From the NCBI GenBank assembly GCA_026686845.1, contig JAIVEN010000014.1:31208001-31272000 (forward strand): a stretch of 64,000 bases of DNA, given 5' to 3'. Positions 21,806 to 36,000 of the stretch are shown one piece after another. Under the pieces are notes generated by a model. It was not told the DNA's origin and did not search any database. It worked only from the letters and a program-made list of their open reading frames with translations. Within the stretch, counting starts at the first letter, position 1. Each line of letters starts with the position of its first letter. This DNA comes from Adenanthera pavonina (lineage: Eukaryota; Streptophyta; Magnoliopsida; Fabales; Fabaceae). The position numbers and the translations under genes are program-made.

Positions 21806-24720
21806 GAAACATTGATCTCAGAATATACAGCAATCATGGCATCGAGTTCGTACATCAGGAAACAATAAAGAAATAATATTTTATAATTTATAGCCATCAA
21901 ACAATGAATTAATACACTAATTTTCATGGTGCAATATTCCTATCTCTTTCAAAGCGGGAAAAAAAAACATGAAGCACTAATGCTTTTTGTAAAACCTCAC
22001 AAACTTCACTTCTTCAAATCGCATCTCATCATAGAATAGAAGAAAATTCATGAACAATGAGAAGACGAGGCCATTACCTAGACGATGATGTTAATTGGGA
22101 CCTTCGTTTTGTGGCACTGAAACAGCAGAAACACAATATCATACGGAAAAAACTTAAATGCTGTTGCATGTATACTTTTCATCCAGTTATCAAATAGAAA
22201 GATGCCATGTAATCTTTCATTTTGTCAACTCATTTTTATTTAATTTTGTTCTTTTACCAGCGTCAACCATGAAAAAGATCGAACAGTTACAAACTTCTTT
22301 AATCTCAAAAGGAACCTATGACTTCCATCCAACCTTTAACAACTATTTCTCCCAGAACACTCCTCTTTCTTAAAGTTTTCATCCCATAAATTTTCTCTAT
22401 GCAGCAACGTGAATCTTTCCTTGCCTTTCTCTCTCTTATTCCATCAAATTAAACCAAAAGTTTTCTCTCTCAGCAATCCATCATCTGCTTCAGAGCTTGA
22501 TCCCTCAATCCTCACTAAGAACTCCCCTACCTCTTCCATAAAGACCAAGCACATGGATTGTGAGATTGACGATGGGCGCGACAGTGATGATCCTTTGTCA
22601 TTCAAAAAGCCAAGCACTTTGTGAATTTATCCGGTAAGACCTCTAGGACGGTTGAAGAAGGTCAGGGATCGAGGAATGGGGAGGCATGCATGGTTTGAAG
22701 CCCCAGGTCAAACGGTGGACATTCTTTATGATGCTAGCAACCACTTCTCGGAGATAGTAAAATTGTTATTGGGGGGAATTGGGGAGAGATCTTGGAGATC
22801 TCAAAATATTTCTGCTGTAATTTTTCTTAAATATTCGTTAACCCTTTTCTTGAATGTGTTAACACCGTTAGGCTTGAAAATATAATTTGAAAGATGAGTT
22901 AGAAAAAAAAAACAGGTGGCTTCTTTTTATTAGAAAAAAGTTCAAAAGCATATAAATAACAGTATCTAAGTTTTCTCCATATCATAAATATATATCCGAA
23001 TAAATGGGAAGAAGCTTCTTGGCGGTTGGCCTCGAAGTTTTTCCAATCTGCAGCACCACGTTGTTAACTTAATCGGCAATCATGAAATCAAATTCGATTC
23101 CTTTCCAAAATTATTTAACTTAATACAAATTAAATGGTTAAACCCTGTCGAACAATAATATATATTTCATATTCGTCAAATAAGAAAAAAACATACTGGC
23201 GATTTATGTGTGTACTCGGGAGAATCTTAGATTTTTTTACCATAACACAAAATTATTAAGAGGAATCTGATGACACAGTACGAGGAGATGAATTTATTCA
23301 GTGCAAAATCTTTGACAGAACCTACACAAATTAATTACTGATTGAACAAAAAAATAGAAATAATTATTAAGTGCTCTATATATGTGTAAGTTGTCACGCG
23401 TTTGTTGGCATATTCTGGGAGACGATATCCATCCACGTAATGAGTTCATCTTGCTTCTTCTTTTGTGTATCTGTCTATTTGATTCTTTTAATTAAACTGT
23501 TGATTGATTTGACAATTTAAAAAGGAAGTTAAATTATATATATATATACAGAGCATTACAAATTTGCCGTTTTATGATGTGTTATATTAATTAACGGCAA
23601 CCAGGAAATCACATTCAGTTCACTTCCAAAAATGTTTAATTATAGAGATTAAATTGGAAAACCCTCGCCAATAATATGCATTCCATTCTCGTCAAATAAA
23701 AGGAAATTAAATTAGAGATTGTGTATTAGATTTGTGACCCTAGCACAATTATTAATCTATTGTACGAGGAATCCCGAATCACACAGTACACACGACTAGA
23801 TGAATTATGCAGTGTAATATCATTGAGAGAACCTTCGCAAATCAATTATTGATTGAACAAAAATGGAAATACTTGCGTTCTCTATGTATGGTTTGTTTTC
23901 TTTTCTTTTCTTTTTTTTTTTTCAAAGCCGGAACAATTGGTTTCTTTTTTTTTTTTTGAAAGGTTTACATATTCCGGAAGATGTTATCCATTATCGATTT
24001 AAAAAAATCATTTTCCTCTTGCTTCTTCTTGTTGTGAATTCAATCCTTTCAATCAAACTGTTGATTGATTTAATAATTGTATATATATATATATGGTACT
24101 ACATATATACAATTCAATTCTATGTTGTGTTATATTAGTTAAGGTAAATGTAAAAAAGAAGATTTGGCAGAGAAATAAACTTATAAAAGAAGATTAAAGT
24201 TTCTTATATGTGATATGAAAATGAAAATGATATCATGTAATTTTTATATTTTTGTAAATAAATTTTTATTTGAAATAAGATAAATATAGTTTTAAATAAT
24301 AATATAATACTTCCACAGTTGAAATGAAAAATTATATATAATTTTAGCCATAAAAATATCATATAATAATTAACGAAGTCTCATTATGCAATTGTATAAG
24401 TATAATCAAATTTAAAATAAATATTCATTTAAAAAAAAAAACAAGTGATAGGAATGTGTAGTAAATCATGCGAAGTGGACAATAGACAGCCTGGTTCTGT
24501 TGGCTGTTGAATATCGAAAAAAAAGCCTAAATAAACGACCTGACTTCTAGAATTTCTTGAACTGTAAGAATTTTCTATTGTTTAATGGTATCTTACTGAT
24601 TTTCCTATAATTATGTGTTTTTTTGGTTGCCAAAAAAAAAATCACTTCTCATCACTATTTTGTTTCCGTTTAAATTTATTTAAGAGTTTTTAAGTATTTA
24701 TTTTCCTATTTATTAGGTTT
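21740..24720. repeat. Direct duplication, copy 2, with an internal extra repeat and an insertion
   Basis: Matches copy 1 (18060-20170) in order, but the match is split at about 22150-22960 and resumes at about 22975. A third partial copy of the GGCAATCA...AGAGATT...GATGACACAGTAC section lies at about 23580-23870, repeating 23075-23360. The end (24480-24630) again matches 19900-20060. Confidence 0.6.
22150..22960 (+). other. Insertion in duplication copy 2, possible unknown gene fragment
   Basis: This stretch is missing from copy 1. It is less AT-rich than its surroundings and has two plus-strand frames, 22409-22624 (Ser/Pro-rich then acidic, with MDCEIDDGRDSDD) and 22652-22885 (with GMGRHAWFEAPGQTVDILYD). 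The frames could be pieces of one broken gene, but I do not recognise either. No terminal inverted repeat or target duplication was found, so the insertion may instead be a deletion in copy 1. Confidence 0.35.
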
Positions 24721-25500
24721 GATATGGATTTCCATCTCCATAAAAATACTCTATAGACCCGTTGGATATGTTAGAAGGATGTTTAATTAAAATGAAATAG
24801 GAAAAGTATATAACACAAAAGAAGGCCTAAAATCATGTTTAGAACGTAAGAAGGGTAAATTTATTTGTCAAATGTATTAAAAGGATAGAAAAGAAAACTT
24901 AAGATGTGAAATGATAAGAATACTTCTTAGAAAATAAAATTTTTAAAAAGTGAAGCTCATAGTCATAGCAATTGAGAGAAAGGGAGAAAGGAGAGATAGA
25001 AGGGGAGAAAGTGGAGGGAAATATAGGGCTTATAAGTGAAGGGTAAAAATGATAATAAAGTTTTGAATGTAAGGACTAAATAGTCATAAAAAAATTTCAA
25101 ATAGAAATTAAAGAAGCTTCTATAGGAGGTGGAAAAGATGAGGCTTCCATACATAGGAGGTGAGAAGAAAGATGCCTCCATGAACTTTGATGGAATTATA
25201 ATTCCAATGGAATTAAATTTCTTGTTCAACAATATTTTGTTCTTTCTACACCTTGAGCAAAAGTTTACCATGTATTAAACACTAACTTAATATATTTGTT
25301 TTTATATTAAATTAATATTTTTCCCTTAAGTTTTCTTCATTAATTCTAAGTTGGTTAATTTTCTAATTTCTAATTGGTATCATATTTGTTTTAAAATTGG
25401 GTTTTCTACCAAATTGATAGACAAATGTGAAATTTAAATTTCTTTATCTGGGTACCCTTTGCCATCAATTTCTATTTAATATATATATACTGAAAGGTCT
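24721..25500. other. AT-rich intergenic, nothing recognised
   Basis: No frame with recognisable motifs. The 102-codon minus frame at 24963-25271 is Phe/Ser-rich and low in complexity, and looks fortuitous. Confidence 0.5.
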
Positions 25501-25549
25501 ATTGCTTCTAGCACATATGGACTCTTTTATTTTCAGCTAGAGAGTACTA

Positions 25550-25683
25550 TTTCAAGGGAAACAAAAACATTACATAGAAAGAGCAAGGCCCAAACCCACA
25601 AGCATCAACAATACCCTATTCGACCCGAACACAAAACCGACCTGACTCAACAACTACATAAACACACCACTAGGTATGGTAGA
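25550..25683 (-). repeat. Repeat fragment shared with 48790-48944, possibly a LINE 3' end
   Basis: A C/A-rich block (GCAAGGCCCAAACCCAC ... GACCCGAACACAAAACCGAC) resembles 48845-48935 (AAGCCCAAAGGCCCAGAC ... GACCCAAACACAAAAACAAC). On the minus strand such GGGCTTTGGGCC..., T-rich, AATGAATTTTGTTTC tails are common at plant LINE 3' ends. That reading is inference. Confidence 0.35.
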
Positions 25684-26759
25684 TGTAATACCCTATCGAA
25701 ATAAACCCCAAAAATCACCTAAAAAACATCAAAAACTAACCAAAGAGGTGAAATAATGCTGGGGCTGTAGCCAACTACAGTACCGCCGTGGCTAAGCTTT
25801 TGCCGCCACTTATTGATACCATATCAACAAATTTTTTGTTTTCCGACCAAACTTCCAACGGGCATAATTTTATACTCTGACCTTCGATTGACCTGATTCT
25901 AACTCCTATAGGCCACTTTACTCCCAATCTAATCATAGACACTAATTTTACCTAAATACATCTCCGTATAGGGATTTTGGAAGCCCAACACCATTTTGGT
26001 CATTTTTTGACTAAAACTCACAACACAAGCACTCCAATTTATTATCATCATCATCAAACCACATCATAAAACCACAAACTGGGCATATAGCCATAACCAT
26101 ACCATTCATCATCATCATCATCAACATATAAGCATACTCCCAAGAAAGCTCAAAACATGCAAGACAGGCATACAACACTACTTGGCACAATTTATTACAT
26201 AAACTGAATGGTAAAAGTACTAGTTACACTTGATATTCCTAGAGACGGATAGATCTACGATTCCTTGGTCTTCTCTAGACTGGTACTAGAGTCTTTGCCT
26301 GAAATGTTAATCACAACAGGTATGAGATAGAGTCTCTGTAACTGAGAATCACACACAAGCAACCAATGTAATGCAATGTCATGAATATTCCCCCTCTGTA
26401 TACACTACACCAATTTTGGGCTTTAATGGCACTCAATAGTTAACATTTCTTTTGGAAACTATAACTACAGTAAGATGCAGAATACTTTAATTGGCATTTC
26501 CAGAAAAAACACCAACTAAAGTAGATCATTTTAGTTAGTATTTCCCAGTAAACGCCAATGTTTTCTAGTAAAAGTCAACTAAAATGATTTAAAAATTAAA
26601 AAAAAAAGAGAAAAAGTACTTTAGTTGGAACACCAACTAAGGGTTTTTAAAGATTACAAAAAATTTAAAAGAAGCATTAGTTGGCGTTTACTACCAAAAC
26701 GCCAAGTAATATGGCTTTAGTTGGCATTTTGTGATTAAATGCCATCTAAAGTTTTTTCT

Positions 26760-28992
26760 TTAAAGGGTTTTTTTTATGAAGCTTTTAAGGTTTTATTTCT
26801 TTGCCAGAAATTAAAAATCGAAAGCTTCAAACTCTCTTCCCCTCCACTTTGTTCTTGTCCTCCCCTCAAGCTCTCAAACTCTATCTTCCCTTCCCTTAGC
26901 CTTACTTCATTCTGGTCCTCCTCTCAAGCCCATCATTGAAGCTCACTACATGGACAATTATTGTGCACTCCATCAAAGCTCATCATATTGTCTTCAAGCC
27001 TTAGCTTTGTGCCAGAAGATCCACCAAAGTTCAACTCATTTGCAAAAATCAACATCCTCGAAGCTCTCTTGTCATTCTCACCATCTCTACCTCTCATGTT
27101 CTCGCTCTTGTTCCCCCTCTTTATCATGGTCCTAATCGCGGTCACAGGAGCGATGATCACATGTTTAGGGTTAAATAATTATAGGTATGTGATTTCTCCC
27201 TCTATTGTGTTGTAATGATTCCTAAACAAGATTTCACCCCCTCCTTGCCATGATTTTTCTTTCAGACCTTGGGAATGGTGGAGGAATTTGCGGGTGGTGG
27301 AATTTGAGGCCTTGCAACTGCTCTTGCTCTTCAAAGATTAGGGTTCCTCATCGTTTATTCCACCTTTTTTTCATCCTTTTCAGTTTGCTTTCTGCCCTTT
27401 CAATTTATCATTGTCAAGCTTTATTTTGGGTTGATGGAGTTGAAAAATCTAGTTCAAGTTCTTCCTAATTAATCATTGGAGCGAGTGTTTATAACTTGTT
27501 TCATAGGAAGGTTATAAAAGCTCTGATTTTAGAGAAATTAGAGATGATTCGAGCTGTAGCTACTTCCCAATATGGTAAGTACTGTATATTAGCTTTCACT
27601 TTATGTATATATTCACAAGAAGGGTATAAAAGCTCTTATTTTTCAAAACTTATATGTTGGTAATATTAAGTTATAATACCAGGCCTTCATCCTTTATATT
27701 TTTGCACCCACTAAAACTTTACTTGTATGCATGTAATTGATTTATAATTTTATAGAATTTTTTTACGTTATTTGACATATTAATTTGAATATAATAAGTT
27801 CCCAAGTATCTCTTATGTATAATGTTGCTACAATCTTCTCTGTTGCTGTCTTTCAAAAAAACATGCTTACAAAACAGAAAAGAAAATCAAAATGCCTATA
27901 AAACTAAAAATTCTTCAATGTACATTATTATATTTTATCTTTTTCATTTTCTATCTCACACAACATGCCGTTATAGTTGTCTGTGGCTCATTTCTCTATC
28001 TAATATATTTATCTTCTGTTTTGGCCAAATGTGAGAACATTGAACTTTTTTCAACCAACAAGTGGAGATTGAGCATTTAGTGAAAGTATGATGGAACTTA
28101 ATTCCAAAAATGGTATTCAATCACAGAAAATAATCCTCAGAGTGTAGGTCTAATAGATTAAGAACTACAAACAGTAATAAAAATGGAAGAAAACACACAA
28201 GACTCCTAGCTATTGGAGAGGCTAGTACTCCCCCAACAAAACTCATGTATTGCTTAACCTCTCACTCTAACCAATTACCTTATATAACCCACCACTAGCC
28301 TATTCCTTCTCTCTGACTCTCACACTTCACACGACTCAACCTTAGCCTATTAGACAGGAGCCCATCAAAGTATAAGATTTTAAATAAGATATAAAAGAAA
28401 TTTTATAACTTTTTTAGAAGCCAAAAGAATTGCCGTCCTTTATGCCAGGTCTTGTCTCCACCACTAGGGATGATGCATGGATTTAATAGAGCGGTAACCA
28501 TACAAATTCTAATTATACAGAGAGAATATAATAGTAACTAGTCATTTTAATAGGTTCCTCACAATTCATGCTATAAAAATCATAAAATGTACAAAGACCA
28601 TTATTAACTTGCCAATGATATGAAGAGAAAGGCTCAAAGTCAAAGAGATATGCAACATCATCACATTGCTGTTAGGGTAAAAGTGAACAAAGGAGATGTC
28701 CAAATGGAGAACTGCAATGAGATGGTATTAGTCTTGTCTCTATAACATATAATGATTACATTCTACAAAAGACCAACTTGTTAAAAGTTTAAAGAGGAAC
28801 CACTGTAAGTAAAGGAAGGTGGGGGGGAAGCAAGCTAATTCAAGAGTTTGTTACAAACAGCATGCCTAGGAATATTCAACTAGCAACAAGAAGCAATAAA
28901 ATGTGAGTAGTATGGATAAGAATTGAATAGGAAAAACCCTCCCACAATTCTCAAATGCTCATGCCAGATAGCACATTGGCTTGTTGCCCAAA
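26760..28992. other. Internal sequence of the outer CACTA, left of the nested element
   Basis: A CT-rich stretch at 26820-27130, with short open frames in several registers (61-84 codons), then AT-rich sequence. The matching place in the CACTA end at 4049-4563 is also GA/CT-rich, so this is conserved element sequence, perhaps leader or promoter. No frame shows family motifs. Confidence 0.45.
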
Positions 28993-29695
28993 CACTACAA
29001 GAAAATTACAATTTAGCGAGGGACGAATCCCTCACTAAATAGCTATATTTCCTCGCTAAATACAAATTAGCGAGGGATAATTTCCCTCGCTAATTTCGTA
29101 GCTAAAACTCGCATTGCTAGCTAGGGCGAGGGAGAGGCATTTCGTCACTATATTAGCGAGGGATTCAGCGAGGGACTTATCCCTTGCTAATCCCTCGCTA
29201 ATACTGATTGAAAGTAACTAAAAAAAAAAGTATTGGCGAGGTCCTAGCTTAAATAGTGAGGGATTACCCTCGCTATTTCCTCACTAATGCATTAGTAATT
29301 ACTCTTGTTTAGCGATGCTTTAGCGAGGTGTATATTTCTCACTATTAGTTAGCAAGGTTTTGTATCCCTCACCAATCCCTCGCTAAGTTTGAAATAAATT
29401 CATTAAATCCCTCGCTAAATCATTAACTAAATTCAATTAATCCATCGCTAAATAACCAGATGTAACATTTTAGTTTATCATTATTCCTGTACGATTGCAC
29501 AATCAAACCAACAACTCACATGTCAATTGGCAAGCTATAATCACACAAATATGACAAAAGTAATTTGATATTCCCTTGGATATAAATTAACATTGATCCA
29601 TAAGTATAAAATCAAAAGTAGCATTAATCCATTAATACAAAATAAAGAGTAATTGAAAGTATGAAACATGCATCAAGTTACTGCCTACAAGTATT

Positions 29696-32600
29696 TCACT
29701 CTAACTGCCTAGAGGAATTTGAGCTACTAACATGTTGCGGAGCTGAGATCCTCTCTCCTAAAGCTCGGATAGCCCTGAGTATGCCTGATATCTTTTCCTC
29801 CACTACACATCCTCCCTTTTCCTCAACTGCACGTTCTATCCTTTCCTCTACTGCATGGCTGATAGCTTCTTTAAATGCAGGCATCTGAACAAAATCATTT
29901 ACAATTGGTGTAAGAGGAGGAGGAGGATGAGTAGATTGAGCGGTATTAATGTTGAATATTAACTTGCCATAATTGCCACACACCATAGCAGCATGCGATC
30001 CAAGCCCATAAACTCTACCATTCTTCTTCATTCCACCAACCGCATTCAACCATGCTTGAGCCACCTGTTCTGAAGGGAGAGATGCTTGAGTTTGAATGAA
30101 GTCCTCATCATCTGTATCAAATTGTTGCACTGCTTGTTGATCTAAACCTTCATTTTCAAGCCCCACAAGATCATCAACATCTCTTTGTTGTCCTTCCTCA
30201 TCCATCTCTCCTAAATTTGTAGCCACATGCATTTGAATATTTCTTTTGTACTTTACCTAAAAAGTTCAAATTGATTTGTAAGTAAACAAAATTGAGGTAA
30301 TGCTTCATTACTAAACACCACTATAGTGTAATATACAACTCATTCTTAATTTAATTATAAAAAAATACATGAATAAATACAATAAAATATGTATTATAAA
30401 TTCCCAATCAAAGACAAAAAATAGAAACAAATCAACTTTGGCTCAATGACATTGTAGATATCTCCAAAGTTAAAATATTTGAATGAAGATCCTAGTCAAA
30501 GCTACACTAATTGAAAGAAAAGAGAAAAACAACATTTATTCATATCCAAAAATCTCTAGGACCTTGTTTTTTTAGGAGTAAGCCCAGAAATTATTGATGA
30601 GAAGAGAAAACAATACAACAATGAAGGACAATGCATAAAGATACTAAACCAAAAGTTATAGCACTGAACTTTTGAGAGTTACATGGAACACAATGCTTAA
30701 TTTGTAATCGAAATGGCAACCAACACAGTTTTATCCTAATTAGTATTTGGTCAAAGTAATCAACTAATGTACACTCTAACCATTTATCCATCAATCAATG
30801 CAAACTTGACATGTCAAATGTAGCATCTGTAAAGGGCAAGCAAAATTACTATAAAGTAGCATCACCTATACAAACCACAACGAAAAACACTGCATACTAT
30901 CCACTTGACTAATTTTACACTAATGTCAAAGCATAATTGATCTTCTAGTTAGGAAAAAAAATCATAATTGATCTACCATAAACTGAAAACTAGAGCAAAA
31001 TAGGATGATTTGCCTTATATAACACTTAGGATAAAACTAAAGGCAAAAAAAATGGTACCCTTCAGGGCTTAATCATCCATTTTTATTTTAATTGTACACA
31101 TATATATGTGATATATGATCTTCCTTGTTTGTTCATCAATATTCAACTAGCACAGTCACCACATAATGAACTAGTTATATTCACAATTACACATGGTTAT
31201 CTCTAAGCTAGAAAGTTAATTGGGTATATTATTATATTATGAAGAGAATAGGCCATGATGATTCATGATAAAGTTAGAGGAAGTGCAAGGTAGAATCCAC
31301 ATTGTTGAACTTTGTTATGATCTAAATTCAAGTTGGGCCCCACAAGAGAAGAAAGCACAATTCATAACTCAGTCCCTTCAATGCTAAATTAGAAACATGT
31401 CACCTATATTCGGAGACAAAGAATATTTAGGAGAATGAAGAGCAAACTCAGGATTACCAAAGAACCTTTTAAGTTGACGTTCTGGTACTAGAAACCATGG
31501 TGGGCATATTCAGTACGTGAGCATTTTATTTAAATTAAGGAACTACAAAAGGATGCAAAATTCTGAAGGAAATTTGACTAGTTTAAGGTTGCTGTAATCA
31601 AAGAAAAAATATCTTATATATATATATATATCATATAATCATAGAACAAATTGAAGTATGAGTTTCTTAGCTTGTTAACATTAGATTTTGGAAGCATATA
31701 AGTATTGTCACCATATTGAATTTATGAGTATACCCATACATGGTCATCAACTGGACTAAAAAAGTGTAAAAATAAGTAAAAACATCAATCCTTGTAAGTT
31801 CAAACATGAAACAGCTCATATAGTTAGACTCACAATTGTCATAAGTGACATCCAAAAAACCAGAATTTAACTAGGCCAAGGCATGTTATGGCTCAAATTT
31901 TGCGACAGCTCAACAAAATTCAACAACAACTTACATATCTATCTTTGGATTTTTAATCAATCCATTGCATGTCTTTCTTTCTCTTATGAGTTGCCAAATA
32001 CACCTGCGATAGCATAAGTTTCTTTCGAGTCTTCTTTTCCTAGAAAAATAATAATCATTAAGATAAATTTAGTATCAAGAGATTAATGATACAAATAAGA
32101 CCTACATTTTACAACTTAATAACTTTAAACTTACCAATTTGGTAGCGTGTTCATGGACAGGGATTGATCCTCCTGTATGCAAAGAAGGATTTGCTGATCT
32201 ATTTCTTGAATTAATTTCTGAGATGTCTTTGGACTTTGGGCTCTTGCAAAATTTCACAAGTTCATTCCAATGGATTGCACTGATCCAATCGGGAACATAG
32301 TCTTCTTTCAGTTTCAAATTTGCTCTTTCTTTACTAAGCATGTCACTTAGTCATCTAGAGCCAATCTTTTCAAAGGCTTCTCTTATAATATCTCTTTCAT
32401 TTTCTTCCCAATGGTATAATCTCTACAATAAAACAATTGAATGAGAACACATTTAGTTATTATCAATGTCTCAATTGAAAAATAAGAATAACAAATAGTT
32501 TATCTTAACTTACATTTAGTTGTTCAAACCATGAGTCTCTAATCTTATTTGGTACTTTTGTCCAGGAGGGCCATGGGCCAGTGAATGACTTCTTGAATAT

Positions 32601-32883
32601 CTTCGTGACATGGCTAATTGCGCAATGTGGGATGAATCTACAAGACAAATGATTTAGGTAAAAATTTAAACAACAATTTTAAATCAATGTTTGACATTTA
32701 TATAAACATACGAATCCCCCTTTCCAGCTATGCATAAGTGTGGTTGAACACTTGCAACATATGTGTTGGGAAATTCTTCTGAAGGCTCTGAACATTGTGA
32801 TAGGCTCGAAGTTATGCCACCTCTTCCATTATTGCTACTGTCTCTACCTATTGTGTTCCTCTTCGACCTCTTCCTCTAGGCAT
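29696..32883 (-). pseudogene. Plant transposase of Ptta/En/Spm type (PF03004-like, TNPA position)
   Basis: Exons read on the minus strand from ATG at 32883 (MPRGRGRRGTQ). Next is a piece near 32730-32840 with ITSSLSQCSEPSEEFPNTY, then about 32515-32640 (KKSFTGPWPSWTKVPNKIR then DSWFEQL), then about 32422-32133 (HWEENERDIIREAFEKIGS, then SAIHWNELVKFCKSPKSK and NRSANPSLHTGGSIPVHEHA). A basic piece follows near 31975-32040. The last exon is about 30250-29696 (AWLNAVGGMKKNGRVYGLGS, then a predicted coiled-coil tail). The His-Thr-Gly-Gly and Gly-Arg-Val-Tyr-Gly-Leu-Gly-Ser motifs are typical of the family, whose TNPA-type members bind subterminal repeats. Damage: an early TAG and frame change in exon 1 and a TGA in the fourth piece (between SR and LSDML). 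Confidence 0.8.
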
Positions 32884-33065
32884 AGCTATACAAAAGAATT
32901 TGAAAGTTATTTTAGCAATATGCAAGCATAATTAGATGTTATCACATTAATATTAAAATACTATGTGGAACAACATTACAGTGCAAAAATGATATCAAAA
33001 TAAACATTGGTGAAATAGAAATAACACTAATAAGCTTAATAAGTCTTATCAAGAAATATACTTCA

Positions 33066-36000
33066 TCAATCTGATTCTTCATCTTCATCATTATCATTAT
33101 ATTGGATATTTTCATCATTCTCCTCTTCACTATCTTCCTCTTGTGATTCAAATTCAGATTCCTGAGTGTCTTCACCATCCATATTTTCTTGATCATTTTC
33201 CTCATCAACTATTTCACAATTAAAGTCTTCTTGATCCACTACAAGTTCCTCTTCATCTTGTTCACCTTCTACACCCAAATGATGGATTCCATCGTTTAAA
33301 TCTGGTTCGATCATACTAGACACTTTATCATCTTGATAAGCCAAATCTGGTGAATTGATTACCCTTCTAGCTTTTATTTTATACACAACCCACCAATCAG
33401 CTTTCTCCTTTCTTCTGCTAGCATATTCAACAAAATAGACTTGTTGAGATTGTTCAGCCAATATGAAAGGTTCATACTTTGAAAACCTTCTTTTATGATT
33501 AATATCAACTAGGCCATATCGATTATGCACCTTCCACCCTTTATTGATAGTAGGATCAAACCAGTCACACTTAAACAACACAAGTGTTATTCTAATTCTA
33601 TTATATCATTTAACAACCCATAATAGTCATTCTCAGAATCACCATAATATTTCCCTTTAATGCAAACACACTTTTCATGGTTGTTTTATTTGAGCCATAT
33701 GCAATTGTATGAAACCTATAACCATTGACATTATATTAAGGCCATGTATGTACTTCTCGAAGAGGACCAGAAGCTAAGTACTTCACTCGAATGTCAAGTA
33801 CAATATTTTTTAGATCAAATACCTATTAAAAATGAGATACAAAAATGTTAATAATTCATATATGATATAAGAAATAAAAACTTAGTGTTCTCAATAGGGA
33901 GAGTTTGAAACTAACATATTCTTTTAACCAAGCCGCAAACTCATTATTTGTCTTTCTCTCAATCTCTTCCTCAGTTATATTGGGATTCACTGCCACTAAC
34001 TCACCTTCAAAAATCCTACAATTTTAGAAAAATACTTTCTGTCAATTAAGTATACCAAAACATTTTTATAAATATAAGACAAGTCTTTTTTGTTCTTACT
34101 CCACAAATGGCTCAATCTCAGCACAATTTAGAAGCACATAAATGATAGCTGCATTAAACTCCTAATCACTTAAAAATCTCATATACATCTTCCAGCCGCC
34201 ACGACCTGGATGAGTGAATATTGAGAGGCATCCATCTGGTGCATCAACCTCACCACCATCATCATTTCTACCCACTTTGTTTAATTTGGTTTCAATGTGA
34301 GGAAGAAAATAGTATGAACCAAAGTTTGAAATTTCTTGCATCAGGTATTCTTCACAAATTGATCCCTCCACACAAGCTTTATTCTTAACCATCTTTTTCA
34401 AGTCATGTAAAATCCTACAAAAATACATTTTAAAAATTATTTATAACAAATTGTGACCTAATTATTCACTTATATATTTTTAATATAAATAATTTAGACA
34501 TCTTACCTCTCAAATGGATACATCCACCGATATTGTACTGGACCACCAGCCTTTGCTTCATATGGAAGATGGATTGGTAAATGTTCCATAGAATCAAAGA
34601 ACCCAGGGGGAAATATTTCCTCCAATTTGCAAAGTGTTATAACAATATTCTCTGTTAGTCTTTGCATTTGCTCTACTCGCAACACAGTTGAACATAAATC
34701 TCTAAAAAATATGCTAACTTCAGTTATGGCATTCCAAATTGGCTCGGGTATTAGGTCCTGCAATGCAATGGGTCACAACTTTTCCATGAACACATGACAA
34801 TCATGACTTTTCATCCTAGATATTTGAAGAGATTGAATATCAACATACTTGGAAAGATTTGATGCATATCCATCTAGAAGCCTTAATTTTGTTACCCATT
34901 CACATAACAACTTCTTTTGTTCCTTTTCTAAGGTGTAAGCTGCTTTCGGCTTGGGTTTCTTGCCATTACTACTTTTTCTTAATTCAAGCTTTGGACGGTC
35001 ACAATATAAAGCAAGATCATTCCTTGCATTATCATTGTCCTTTGTCTTAACTTTGTTATCCATAACAGTGTTGAATATGTTGTCAAACATATTTTTCTCA
35101 ATGTGCATCACATCAAGATTATGTCGAATAAGATTTGTGCTCCAATAAGGCAACTCCAGAATATACTACGTTTGGTCCAACTGTGTTTTTTGCCAAAACC
35201 AGGTAGCTTGCTTATCCCAATTTTTTCCATAGTAGATGGTAAGTGACACACTTCATCCCATACTTCTTCACCAGATAACCTTTTTAGAGGAAAAGACTTC
35301 TCAACTTGGCCTTTTTTGAAGGACTTCTTATCCTTATGGAAAGAATGATCAATTGGAAAAAATCTTCGATGACAATCAAAAAAGGATGTCTTTTTTCCCA
35401 TTTTCCAAGTGAAAAGCTTTACTTTGGTCCATACAGATAGGGCAAGATAAAGTGCCATGCGTGCTCCATCCAGATAACATGCCATAAGCAGGAAAGTCAT
35501 TTATAGTCCACATAAGAGCAACCCGCATTTGGAAGTTTTGTTTTCTGAAAGAATCATGTGTTTCTACACCAACTTCCCACAATGTTTTCAACTCATCTAT
35601 AGAAGGTTGTAAGAACAAGTCTATATTTTGGCCAAGGCTCTTTGGACCGGGAATCACAAGAGTTAGGAACATATAAGGGGTGCTTATGCACATTCCTGGT
35701 GGAAGGTTGTATGGTGTGACAATTACTGGCCAACAAGAATAACTATGTGACATTTGCCCATAAGGACTAAAACCATCAGATGCAAGAGCTAATCGAACAT
35801 TGTGAGATTCCGCAGTGAAAAAAGGATGGCATTGGTCAAAATGTTTCCATGCCTCTCCATCACATGGATGGCCTATCACCCCTAACTCTCAATGAGTTGT
35901 TGAATGCCATGTCATGTGTTCGGCTGTCTTTAATGACATGTACAACCTTTGTAGCCTAGGGGTAAGTGGCATATATCTCAAAACTTTATAAGGTATATTA

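Noticed and set aside
24963..25271. 102-codon minus ORF, Phe/Ser-rich
   Set aside because: Polypurine-biased AT-rich DNA gives this composition by chance; no motif or gene context.
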